A stretch of 64,000 nucleotides of DNA from Flavobacteriales bacterium. Lineage in GTDB: Bacteria > Bacteroidota > Bacteroidia > Flavobacteriales_C > GCA-002722245. This document shows, one piece after another, positions 1 through 7,995 of this stretch. Location of the stretch: contig JAHEZL010000022.1 of NCBI GenBank assembly GCA_023251095.1, forward strand, positions 29,561 to 93,560, read 5' to 3'. The notes under the pieces are model-generated. The model searched no databases and was not told the origin of the DNA. It saw only the letters and a list, made by a program, of their open reading frames with translations. Positions within the stretch are counted from its first letter, which is position 1. Every line of letters starts with the position of its first letter. Made by a program: the position numbers and the translations under genes.

Positions 1-393
1 AGACGAAAGACCTAATTCGTAATTCACCCGTTGATTGATCAATCCCGGCGCTTTTAATCCGTTAGAAGAATTCAAATAATACTCTAAAAATTTAAATTTT
101 GAATTCGCCAGTTGCAACACTTCAGCTAAAATATTTTCACCGATTTCTGACTTTGAATACAATCCCAACTGCTGAATAAAAAACGGAGGATAAACATATT
201 TAATTCCAAATTTTTTATTCCAGGGCAAAGGAAAAACCGCGTCGTAATCGCCTACCACTGCTCCATCCCAGTTTTTACAAAGTTCATTTAAATACCAACT
301 GTAAGCATAAGGCAATTGTTGAATGCTTTGCTGAACACAAGCATCCCATTTATGTTTGTCGATGTTTTTATTTTCGAGGTACTTAATTTCCAT
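1..393 (-). CDS. N-terminal part of an acyltransferase-like conserved protein (cut by window edge)
   Basis: The minus strand is open from an ATG at 391-393 to the window edge, giving the first 131 residues of a protein that starts MEIKYLENKNIDKHKWDAC. The run of aromatic residues and the pattern WYLNELCKNWDG followed by FPLPWNKKFGIKYVYPPFF resemble Bacteroidota GNAT/FemAB-like conserved proteins, but the catalytic half lies outside the window. Its start overlaps the end of the upstream polysaccharide deacetylase gene by 11 bases, so the two are probably translationally coupled and act in the same cell-surface or polysaccharide process. The family assignment is an inference from general resemblance. 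Confidence 0.6.
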   Translation of the reverse strand, partial: MEIKYLENKNIDKHKWDACVQQSIQQLPYAYSWYLNELCKNWDGAVVGDYDAVFPLPWNKKFGIKYVYPPFFIQQLGLYSKSEIGENILAEVLQLANSKFKFLEYYLNSSNGLKAPGLINQRVNYELGLSS

Positions 394-1696
394 CGGGCTT
401 CGCGTATTCCACCATATCAATATATACTTTGCGCCATCCCTTCCACAAACCCAAATCATTCATGGAATCGTTGTGCCATAAAGAAATAAAAATTCCATTT
501 ACCGCTTTCACCTGATCAATCACAGTTTTATAATGTTCCATGGCTCTTTCGGGCGGAATTTTCTGGTAATATTTCAAGGTTCCTTCCATGATGGCAAAAG
601 GGAAAATTTTGAGTGAAGTTTCTACTTCGAGATCCAAATCGTAAAAGAAAAAAGGCGTACACAATCCGGCTCTGAAGCCATAATCAGAAGCATAACCCAT
701 CGTGTAATCTTCCTGAATATCGAGTTCAATTAAATTGCGGTAAGTATCGGGCAAGGATATTTTCAAAAAATGTTGTCGGCTTTTAAATACTTCTCTGTTG
801 ATCACTCCTTGTAAACGCGAAACTTCCTTTGCCAATTGTGCCGGATTGCCGTTAGACCCAAAAGATGGATGGATACCCACTTGTGCATAATCAGCAAGCG
901 ATTTAATGAGTGAACGAAATCTTTTACTCTCTACCGAAATGTTTTTATCGTTTACGCCATAGTCGCCCAACAGCAGAAAATACAAATATTCCAGTTGGTG
1001 TTCTTTTTGCAACTCCAATTGAAAATCATAAGTATCGTAAGGATCTTTTTCAGCTCCGGTCAATACCTTCAAACGTTGTTTAAAACCTTTGATATCCATA
1101 GTGGATAAAGATTTTAAAAATCCGCCCAACGTCCGCACCACTCCTTTTTCCAGATAAGCATAAGCATTATCAATATCTATGGAAGAAATGAAACGGTATT
1201 TTTTCACCGGAAAAACCAGCTGAGGATATTTTTGCAAAAGCGCTTCTTTAAAATGCAGTGCCCATTTGTTCACCACGGGCTGATGCAAAAAATTATAGCT
1301 GTAGGCTAAACTCGCCTGAGCATCAAAACGGTCGTAAACGTCGCGGATGTGCGGAAGATATTCTTCGTAGCGACTCGCCAGAAAAAAACTGGCCGAAAAA
1401 ATATCGAAAGGCAAGGCCGATTTCGGACCTACAGAAAAAAATGCTTTCGTGTCTTTCCAGTTGAAAACCGCAATGTCCTGATCAATGATTCCTGTTTCAA
1501 ACAATAACCCTTTCGATTGTATGAAAAGCTCATCGGCAAAGGGCTGATTACTATAGGTGAGCTTCGCTCCCGAATGAGCCAGATAGGCCTCTTTATCGGC
1601 AGTGAGCTCAAACTTAATTCCATAAATATCCCTGAACACCAGATTGAAGGCGTACTTCGCCCTGCTGGTTATTTTTGGAGTGTAAATGAGAATCAT
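383..1696 (-). CDS. polysaccharide deacetylase family protein
   Basis: This 437-residue protein looks like the Bacteroidota polysaccharide deacetylase family that carries an N-terminal DUF7033-type domain (about residues 1-150) before a NodB-like fold. The metal-site pattern SSIDIDNAYAY near residue 170 supplies the Asp pair, VGIHPSFGSN near residue 275 a His, and SLWHNDSMND near residue 408 a late His. These are the places where NodB-like deacetylases hold their ligands. It has no signal peptide, so a cytoplasmic role on a nucleotide- or lipid-linked glycan is plausible. It overlaps the downstream acyltransferase-like gene by 11 bases. The substrate is not visible from sequence. Confidence 0.75.
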   Translation of the reverse strand: MILIYTPKITSRAKYAFNLVFRDIYGIKFELTADKEAYLAHSGAKLTYSNQPFADELFIQSKGLLFETGIIDQDIAVFNWKDTKAFFSVGPKSALPFDIFSASFFLASRYEEYLPHIRDVYDRFDAQASLAYSYNFLHQPVVNKWALHFKEALLQKYPQLVFPVKKYRFISSIDIDNAYAYLEKGVVRTLGGFLKSLSTMDIKGFKQRLKVLTGAEKDPYDTYDFQLELQKEHQLEYLYFLLLGDYGVNDKNISVESKRFRSLIKSLADYAQVGIHPSFGSNGNPAQLAKEVSRLQGVINREVFKSRQHFLKISLPDTYRNLIELDIQEDYTMGYASDYGFRAGLCTPFFFYDLDLEVETSLKIFPFAIMEGTLKYYQKIPPERAMEHYKTVIDQVKAVNGIFISLWHNDSMNDLGLWKGWRKVYIDMVEYAKPDGN

Positions 1697-1742
1697 TACG
1701 GAAAGGTAAAAGAAACAATGATAAAAAGGAAGAAATTACCTT

Positions 1743-1771
1743 TCTGCTTTTAACTTTTTACCTTAAGTTTG
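1743..1771 (+). promoter_or_regulatory. predicted Bacteroidota-type promoter of purQ
   Basis: TAAGTTTG at 1764-1771 fits the Bacteroidota -7 element TAnnTTTG. TCTG at 1743-1746, 17 bases upstream, is an imperfect -33 element. The start codon of purQ follows 19 bases after the box. Confidence 0.45.
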
Positions 1772-1790
1772 CTGTATAAAATAACAACAG

Positions 1791-2489
1791 ATGAAATTTG
1801 GAGTAATTACTTTTCCGGGATCAAATTGTGATCAAGACATGGTTTATGTTTTAAAAAACATTTTAGGTCAGGAAGTTGAAACCTTATGGCACAAGGACCG
1901 CGATCTGAAAGGCTGCGATTTTATTGTGCTTCCGGGCGGATTCTCTTATGGTGATTACCTGCGTTCAGGCGCTATTGCCCGCTTCTCTCCGATTATGGAA
2001 GAAGTGATCAAGCATGCCGACAAAGGCGGATATGTGCTGGGCGTGTGCAACGGATTTCAAATTTTGTGTGAATCGGGATTATTGCCCGGAGCCTTGTTGC
2101 AAAACAACTCTCAAAAATTCATTTGCAAAAATGTATTCGTTACTCCGCAAAGTGCTGATGCGCCAATATGCACTTCGTTAGAAAAACACAAAGCTTATAA
2201 AATTCCAATCGCTCATCAGGAAGGAAGATATTATGCCGACAAAGAAACTTTGTGGCTATTGAATGAAAACGATCAGGTGATTTTTCGTTACTGCGATGAA
2301 AAAGGCACTATCAATGACGCTGCTAATCCAAACGGAGCGCTGGACAACATCGCGGGGGTTTGCAACAAAAAAAGAAATGTATTTGGTATGATGCCGCATC
2401 CTGAAAGAGCTGCGGATAGTGAATTATCCAATATCGACGGACGATTGATTTTTGAATCGTTGATTGACGGGATTTTGGCGAAAATCTAA
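1791..2489 (+). CDS. purQ: phosphoribosylformylglycinamidine synthase, glutaminase subunit PurQ
   Basis: PurQ releases ammonia from glutamine for the fourth step of purine synthesis, working with PurL and PurS in the cytoplasm. The 232-residue length is normal for a stand-alone PurQ. The class I glutaminase triad is visible: Cys86 in GVCNGFQIL, and His203 and Glu205 in MMPHPERA. LPGGFSYGDYLRSGAIA (residues 47-63) is the family signature. No purL or purS lies nearby, so the complex must be encoded elsewhere. A TAnnTTTG box lies just upstream. The gene converges on anmK, with a long inverted repeat between the two stop codons. Confidence 0.95.
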   Translation: MKFGVITFPGSNCDQDMVYVLKNILGQEVETLWHKDRDLKGCDFIVLPGGFSYGDYLRSGAIARFSPIMEEVIKHADKGGYVLGVCNGFQILCESGLLPGALLQNNSQKFICKNVFVTPQSADAPICTSLEKHKAYKIPIAHQEGRYYADKETLWLLNENDQVIFRYCDEKGTINDAANPNGALDNIAGVCNKKRNVFGMMPHPERAADSELSNIDGRLIFESLIDGILAKI

Positions 2490-2495
2490 TTTCTT

Positions 2496-2560
2496 TTCCC
2501 ACAGATTTCACAGATCTTCACAGATTTGGATTCTGTGTAAATCTGTGAAATCTGTGGGAA
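2496..2560. repeat. long inverted repeat, family A copy 1
   Basis: Two 20-base arms (2496-2515 and 2541-2560) are perfect reverse complements built on CACAGATTTCACAGAT, and the 25-base centre can partly extend the stem. The element fills the 73-base gap between the convergent genes purQ and anmK, where it could fold in either transcript and end transcription from both sides. A close relative lies at 10121-10170, so this is a dispersed element and not a one-off terminator. Confidence 0.9.
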
Positions 2561-2562
2561 CT

Positions 2563-3618
2563 TCACTCCAACTGAACAATAACCCCTCCACTACAATCCT
2601 TCTTCGCTCCCGTTACACTCGCCAAGCAATTCGGTAAATTCAAATATCTCAGTACGCCCAGGAAGGCAAAAATTATTGCTTCTTTAAAATCAATCACCGC
2701 CACTTCCGGCACCACCACTTCTCCGTTTTTGAAATTGTGTTTTATTCTTTCTATCAAAAATGAATTTTTTGCTCCACCTCCTGTAACCAGCAAAGAACCC
2801 GGTTTTACATTGGATACAATGCTTTGAGCGATGTATTCTACAAATGTGCACATTTGATCCTGCACACTTAAAGTTGAAGATTTTAAAATCGGGAAATATT
2901 CTTTTTCAATGTATTCGATGCCTAAAGACTTTGGAGCAGGCAAGAGATTAAACTCCACAGCATTCAATAACTTCAGAAGCTCAGCATCTACTTTTCCTTC
3001 TGCGGAAATTTTTCCGCCATCGTCGTAGGCCTTTCCGAAATGTGCAGCCAACGCATTCAATACAATGTTCACCGGACAAATATCAAAAGCTTTTCTTTTT
3101 CCATCATTATTGAAAGAGACATTGGCAATTCCACCCAGATTCAAACAATTATCATATTGAGCAAAAAGCAATTCATCACCAATGGGAACCAGCGGAGCAC
3201 CTTGTCCGCCCATCGCTACATCCAATGTTCTGAAATCACCGATAGTAGTTTTTTGCGTAGCGGAAGCAATGTGATTCAAATCGCCAATTTGCAAAGTGAG
3301 GCCGATTTCCGGTTGATGAAAAACCGTGTGGCCATGCGATGAAATAAAATCAACTTGCAGTTTATGTTGAGCAATAAAATTTTTCACTTGCAGGCCTGTC
3401 CATTTTCCATAGTCAACATGTAACCTGCTCAGTTCATAGCCTGTATAAGATCGTGCGTTTTGCAGTTGTTCTTTAAGAGAATTATCGTAGGATATGGTGA
3501 CACCCGGACCCGATTTAAAAGTCCATTTACCGCCATTTTGTGTAAATTCACAATAAGCGATATCCAAACCATCCAAAGAGGTTCCCGACATTAAACCGAT
3601 GACGCGCAATTCTTTCAC
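2563..3618 (-). CDS. anmK: anhydro-N-acetylmuramic acid kinase
   Basis: AnmK hydrolyses and phosphorylates 1,6-anhydro-MurNAc to MurNAc-6-phosphate, a cytoplasmic step in recycling peptidoglycan. The 351-residue length matches the family. The N-terminal signature GLMSGTSLDGLD (residues 8-19), SSHGHTVFHQP (93-103), MGGQGAPLVPIGDELLF (136-152) and NLGGIANVS (160-168) are all present, as is the C-terminal VTGGGAKN nucleotide-binding segment. The segment FDICPVN stands where proteobacterial homologues have FDTGPGN, which I take to be a Bacteroidota variant. No murQ or other recycling gene is adjacent. Confidence 0.93.
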   Translation of the reverse strand: MKELRVIGLMSGTSLDGLDIAYCEFTQNGGKWTFKSGPGVTISYDNSLKEQLQNARSYTGYELSRLHVDYGKWTGLQVKNFIAQHKLQVDFISSHGHTVFHQPEIGLTLQIGDLNHIASATQKTTIGDFRTLDVAMGGQGAPLVPIGDELLFAQYDNCLNLGGIANVSFNNDGKRKAFDICPVNIVLNALAAHFGKAYDDGGKISAEGKVDAELLKLLNAVEFNLLPAPKSLGIEYIEKEYFPILKSSTLSVQDQMCTFVEYIAQSIVSNVKPGSLLVTGGGAKNSFLIERIKHNFKNGEVVVPEVAVIDFKEAIIFAFLGVLRYLNLPNCLASVTGAKKDCSGGVIVQLE

Positions 3619-3648
3619 CGTGAAAAATTAATGATTTAAATTTACTTT

Positions 3649-4788
3649 ATGAACATACAACTTTCCGAAGAACATAAAATGATTCAGCAAGCCGCAAGAG
3701 ATTTTGCGCGCAACGAACTTTTGCCAGGCGTAATTGAAAGAGATGAAACTCAAACTTTCCCGAAAGAACAAATTAAAAAACTCTCAGAACTTGGATTCAT
3801 GGGCATGATGGTGAATCCAAAATACGGTGGTGCCGGGATGGATACCATTTCTTATGTACTTGCGATGGAAGAAATTTCAAAAATTGATGCTTCAGTTTCT
3901 GTATGTATGAGCGTGAACAATTCCCTTGTTTGCTGGGGATTGGAAACTTACGGCAGCGAAGCACAAAAACAAAAATATTTAGTGCCTTTGGCCAAAGGAG
4001 AAAAAATAGGAGCCTTTTGTTTATCCGAACCAGAAGCCGGATCTGATGCTACTTCACAAAGCACTACCGCTATTGATAAAGGGGATTATTACTTACTCAA
4101 CGGCACCAAAAACTGGATCACCAACGGAAGCTCTGCTTCCACTTATCTGGTGATTGCGCAAACTGATGTAAGCAAAGGACATAGAGGCATCAACGCTTTC
4201 ATCGTTGAAAAAGGATGGGAAGGATTTGTGGTAGGTAAAAAAGAAAATAAGCTTGGAATCCGTGGTTCCGACACACATTCCTTAATGTTTACCGACGTAA
4301 AAGTTCCAAAAGAAAACAGAATTGGTGAAGATGGTTTCGGATTTAAATTCGCGATGAGTACGCTCTCCGGCGGACGAATCGGAATTGCTTCACAAGCGCT
4401 GGGTATTGCCAGCGGTGCTTTTGAACTTTCCACTCAATATGCAAAAGAAAGAAAAGCTTTTGGCAAACCCATTTCAGATCATCAGGCCATAGCTTTCAAA
4501 CTCGCTGATATGGCTACGCAAATCAACGCTGCGCGTTTGCTTTGCCTCAAAGCTGCATGGTTGAAAGATCAGCACGGTGATTATACTGAAGCCGGTGCGA
4601 TGGCAAAATTATTCTCATCAAAAGTTGCAATGGATACTACTATTGAAGCTGTACAAATTCACGGTGGCTATGGTTTCGTGAAAGAATATCATGTGGAGCG
4701 ATTAATGCGTGACGCAAAAATCACACAAATTTACGAAGGAACAAGTGAGATTCAAAAGTTGGTAATTAGCAGAGGGATATTGAAGTAA
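3649..4788 (+). CDS. acyl-CoA dehydrogenase
   Basis: This FAD enzyme oxidises acyl-CoA to the trans-2-enoyl-CoA, passing electrons to electron-transfer flavoprotein. Its 379-residue length and motifs match the short-chain (butyryl-CoA-type) dehydrogenases. It has FCLSEPEAGSDA near residue 125, WITNGS near 151, and the C-terminal IYEGTSEIQ, in which Glu363 is the expected catalytic base. It is a single-gene unit starting 30 bases from the divergent anmK start. Chain-length preference cannot be read from sequence. Its stop codon is followed by a long inverted repeat. Confidence 0.93.
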   Translation: MNIQLSEEHKMIQQAARDFARNELLPGVIERDETQTFPKEQIKKLSELGFMGMMVNPKYGGAGMDTISYVLAMEEISKIDASVSVCMSVNNSLVCWGLETYGSEAQKQKYLVPLAKGEKIGAFCLSEPEAGSDATSQSTTAIDKGDYYLLNGTKNWITNGSSASTYLVIAQTDVSKGHRGINAFIVEKGWEGFVVGKKENKLGIRGSDTHSLMFTDVKVPKENRIGEDGFGFKFAMSTLSGGRIGIASQALGIASGAFELSTQYAKERKAFGKPISDHQAIAFKLADMATQINAARLLCLKAAWLKDQHGDYTEAGAMAKLFSSKVAMDTTIEAVQIHGGYGFVKEYHVERLMRDAKITQIYEGTSEIQKLVISRGILK

Positions 4789-4808
4789 TAAAAAAATCAA
4801 CTCATTTG

Positions 4809-4890
4809 TCTGAACCTTGATTCACTTGATTAAAGGATTATCCTGATTGCAGATCCTTCAATCTTTTAATCAAGTGAATCAAGGTTCAGA
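4809..4890. repeat. long inverted repeat, family B
   Basis: Two 31-base arms (4809-4839 and 4860-4890) match as reverse complements at 30 of 31 positions. They carry the core GAACCTTGATTCACTTGATT, and a 20-base loop separates them. The element lies between the convergent acyl-CoA dehydrogenase and ABC transporter genes. Its right arm runs five bases into the transporter's coding sequence and supplies its TGA stop codon. It is not related to the repeats at 2496 and 10121. It may serve as a bidirectional terminator. Confidence 0.9.
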
Positions 4891-5554
4891 TAATCTCCCC
4901 ATCCTTCATCTCAATAATCCTGTCTGATTTTTCAGCGAAGTCTGTATCGTGCGTAACAGCAATAATAGTATTTCCTTTTGCCGCAAGATCTTTAAAAATA
5001 TCAAATACGATTCCTGTATTTACAGAATCTAAATTCCCTGTAGGTTCATCGGCCATGATGACTTTAGGTTCATTGATGAGTGCGCGCGCAACAGCTACAC
5101 GCTGTTGTTGTCCGCCCGATAATTTCCCTGAAAGTTTGTGTGCATAATCCTTCATTTGAACTTGCGCTAATTTTGCCAAAGCTCTTTCTTCAATTTCTTC
5201 TTTACTGTATTTACCTAGTTTAAGCGCGGGCATCATTACATTTTGCAAAGCGGTGAATTCAGGCAAGAGAAAATGAAATTGAAAAATGAAACCGATGTTT
5301 TCATTGCGGAAAGCCGCGAGTTCATTTTGTGTTAATCCCGTTACTTTGGTGTTGTTGATGAAAACTTCACCTTCGTAATCATTGTCCATAGTGGACAATA
5401 AATACAACAAAGTAGATTTTCCGCAACCCGATTTCCCGGTGATACAAACGAATTCACCGCTGTTAATCGACATGTTGATGTTCTTAATCACGTGAAATTC
5501 TTCAATCTCCCGAAAGTATTTATTGAGTTGTATGGTTTTTAAAATCTCTCCCAT
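4886..5554 (-). CDS. ABC transporter ATP-binding protein (LolD/MacB type)
   Basis: This is the ATPase of a three-gene export system with the permease and membrane-fusion protein just upstream. From the chosen start (MGEILKTIQ) it has 222 residues, with Walker A GKSGCGKST near residue 42, signature LSGGQQQR near 145, Walker B VIMADEPTG near 165 and the H-loop AVTHD near 200. An upstream ATG at 5575 would add seven residues, but the ATG at 5554 lies one base after the permease stop and is the better start. The stop codon comes from an inverted-repeat arm. The substrate is unknown; MacB-like efflux or lipoprotein handling are both possible. Confidence 0.9.
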   Translation of the reverse strand: MGEILKTIQLNKYFREIEEFHVIKNINMSINSGEFVCITGKSGCGKSTLLYLLSTMDNDYEGEVFINNTKVTGLTQNELAAFRNENIGFIFQFHFLLPEFTALQNVMMPALKLGKYSKEEIEERALAKLAQVQMKDYAHKLSGKLSGGQQQRVAVARALINEPKVIMADEPTGNLDSVNTGIVFDIFKDLAAKGNTIIAVTHDTDFAEKSDRIIEMKDGEII

Positions 5555-5555
5555 A

Positions 5556-6815
5556 TTATCCGCGTAAAATTGCAACAGGATCTATTTTTGATGCTTTCAG
5601 CGACGGCATAAATCCCGCCACCAGCGTGGTAATTACGCCAAACAAAATACCAAAGACATAATATTTCACTTCAAAAATTACCGGAAATGTTTTCAAGCTC
5701 ACAAAACCTTTTGCCGGGAAAGGCACACAGGATAAGCCATACGAAAGCAGAAATCCGAAAAGCAATCCCGCCAACGCTCCCAATAATCCAATGGTAATGG
5801 ATTGTGCCAGAAAAATCTGCACTATATCTTTTTGTGCAAAACCCTGTGCTTTTAAAATAGCAATATCTTTCATTTTATTGGTGATGAGCATGTTCATGAT
5901 ATTGTAAATTCCAAAACCTGCTACGATCAGCATTGTTGCACTCACCACTATCGTTAGCACATCCCGCACAGTGTTGGAAGCCTCCACCGAAGCATTGGTT
6001 ACTTCCCAGTCTTCCGCTTTGTATCCGTATTTTTTTTGAAAAGAAAATGCCTCAGCGTGCGCATAATTAATGTCTTTCATTTTCACATTGATGGCCGTGA
6101 TGTAATTTTTATCTTTTCCCAACACCTGCTGAACGGTAGAAATATTCACGTAGCTGTTTACGTCATCCACTGCTGCAATTCCAATCTGATAAGTTCCCAC
6201 AACACGCAAGCGCATAGATGTACCGCTGGGTGTAGCCAAGGTCACCATATCACCGATAACAACGTGTAATTTTTCTGCGAGTCCCACCCCCATCACAATT
6301 CCATTATCAATGGTGAGTAGATTTTCCAAACGACCACTGATGATTTTACTTTTCAAATCGAACAGTCGGATTTCATCCAGAATATTCACACCTTTCAAAA
6401 TTCCATTCAATTGCACCGGACCGTAATTGTAAAAAACCTGTGACGTCACCACAGGAGAAACCGCCAACACTTTAGGATTTTGGTGCAAATCACTAATGAT
6501 TTGTTGTGCATTTTTTAAGTTCAAACTAATGTCTTTCGGTTTTGGATGATGAACGATAGTGAGTTGATTGCTATCCTTAAAATATTCGGAAGTGATGGAC
6601 GAAGAAAAATCGGTTTTGTAATCGTTGAAAATACGAACGTCGGGTGTTGACGACAACATCGTATCCTGCAAAAACTGATTCACACCCTTCATGAAACTGA
6701 TCATGAGAATAAACATGGCTATCCCGAAAGTCACGCCTAGCATGGCCACTATCGACTGCTTTTTGCGCGACAGCAGATGAGTTTTCGCTATTTCAAGATT
6801 TACCGGAAGCGCCAT
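5556..6815 (-). CDS. ABC transporter permease, FtsX/MacB type
   Basis: This 419-residue protein has the MacB layout. A first membrane segment (about residues 22-45) is followed by a large periplasmic domain (about 50-280) and three C-terminal membrane segments (about 290-310, 335-360 and 385-405) forming the FtsX domain. It should couple ATP hydrolysis by the downstream ATPase to mechanical movement in the periplasm. The gene abuts the membrane-fusion gene upstream (stop at 6816, start at 6815) and the ATPase downstream, so the three are one operon. No signal suggests a specific substrate. Confidence 0.9.
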   Translation of the reverse strand: MALPVNLEIAKTHLLSRKKQSIVAMLGVTFGIAMFILMISFMKGVNQFLQDTMLSSTPDVRIFNDYKTDFSSSITSEYFKDSNQLTIVHHPKPKDISLNLKNAQQIISDLHQNPKVLAVSPVVTSQVFYNYGPVQLNGILKGVNILDEIRLFDLKSKIISGRLENLLTIDNGIVMGVGLAEKLHVVIGDMVTLATPSGTSMRLRVVGTYQIGIAAVDDVNSYVNISTVQQVLGKDKNYITAINVKMKDINYAHAEAFSFQKKYGYKAEDWEVTNASVEASNTVRDVLTIVVSATMLIVAGFGIYNIMNMLITNKMKDIAILKAQGFAQKDIVQIFLAQSITIGLLGALAGLLFGFLLSYGLSCVPFPAKGFVSLKTFPVIFEVKYYVFGILFGVITTLVAGFMPSLKASKIDPVAILRG

Positions 6816-7910
6816 TTATTTTTCTACAGATAAAATAATTTCAGTTTTTTCATCGGCACCTGACACAATCTCAGCATCATCCAAAGTAAGAATTCCTGTT
6901 TTTACGGGAATGAGTTTTTGATCACCATTTTCGTTAACCATAATACTGTCGTTCACTAAAGAATTGCGCGGAATGACCAATGCATTTTTTTTACTTTGAA
7001 TGATAATATTGGCTTCCACTGAAGTATGAATAAAAGGCATAGAAATATGATCAGTAAATTCAGCATCCACGCGGAAAGACTGATCAGCCTCATTCATCAA
7101 AGGATACAGGCGCGTCACTTTAGCTTTATAAATAGTTGCGCCGCTCACATCGGTTTTCAATAAAACTTCCTGATTCAGTTTTATTTTATCTACATCCTGC
7201 TGATCCACCGACAATTTAAGAACACGCTCTCCCATCGATCCTACCAAAGCAATCAACTCACTTATGCGCACCGACTCTCCTTCTTCTTTATAGGTTTTAA
7301 AAACCACACCATCAATATCGCTGCGGATGATGAAATTATTTAAATCGCTTTGGGCTGAGGCCATCTGACTTTGCGCATTGGACAAAGAAACTCTCAAATC
7401 ATTTTTGGCAGCTTGGTATTTCTCTTTTGCCGATTTATATAAATTTTCGGAAGTGCTGTATTGCAAGGCTTTGACATCATAATCCATTTGCGATACCGCG
7501 TTACTTTCCAATAGTTTTTTGTATTTGGTAAAAGTCAAAGAATCCAGCTTGAATTTATCTTGTGCATTTTGCATATTCAATTTCAAATCATTGAGAATAT
7601 GTGAATTTCCCGAAGCATCATCCGATGATTTATCCAACAATTGCTTTGCCGAGTTCAATCGCGCAGCTTGTGATTCATTGCTGATTTCATAGAGTATTTG
7701 TCCCTTCTTAATGCTGTCCCCGTCATTCACGTATTTCTTAATGATGGTTCCGTTGATGAGCGCAAAAATACTGTGCTCGTTTTTAGGAATAATACTTCCT
7801 GAAGCATAGACCGATTCAACAATATTTTTCCTAACCGGATGAATGATTTCCGTTTTGTCGCAGCTCACCAGAGCCAGCAACAAGAATATAGACAAGAGAC
7901 GAAGTGACAT
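6816..7910 (-). CDS. periplasmic adaptor (membrane-fusion) lipoprotein, HlyD/MacA type
   Basis: The 364-residue protein begins with a lipoprotein signal (LLLALVSC, lipidated Cys17). A biotinyl-lipoyl-like segment follows (IKKYVNDGDSIKKGQILYE, near residues 53-71), then a long alpha-helical hairpin rich in Gln, Ala and Ser (about 75-190), then the second lipoyl half and a beta-barrel domain. This is the layout of MacA/HlyD-type adaptors, which link an inner-membrane transporter to an outer-membrane channel. It is first in an operon with the MacB-like permease and ATPase. No TolC-like gene lies next to it, so the channel would be supplied from elsewhere. Confidence 0.88.
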   Translation of the reverse strand: MSLRLLSIFLLLALVSCDKTEIIHPVRKNIVESVYASGSIIPKNEHSIFALINGTIIKKYVNDGDSIKKGQILYEISNESQAARLNSAKQLLDKSSDDASGNSHILNDLKLNMQNAQDKFKLDSLTFTKYKKLLESNAVSQMDYDVKALQYSTSENLYKSAKEKYQAAKNDLRVSLSNAQSQMASAQSDLNNFIIRSDIDGVVFKTYKEEGESVRISELIALVGSMGERVLKLSVDQQDVDKIKLNQEVLLKTDVSGATIYKAKVTRLYPLMNEADQSFRVDAEFTDHISMPFIHTSVEANIIIQSKKNALVIPRNSLVNDSIMVNENGDQKLIPVKTGILTLDDAEIVSGADEKTEIILSVEK

Positions 7911-7995
7911 AAAAGAAGAATTGGTGAAGTAAATTTAAGGTATTACAGGAATGAAAAGGTGATCTTCGTCAGGAAAATTTATGAGAATGGTTTTT

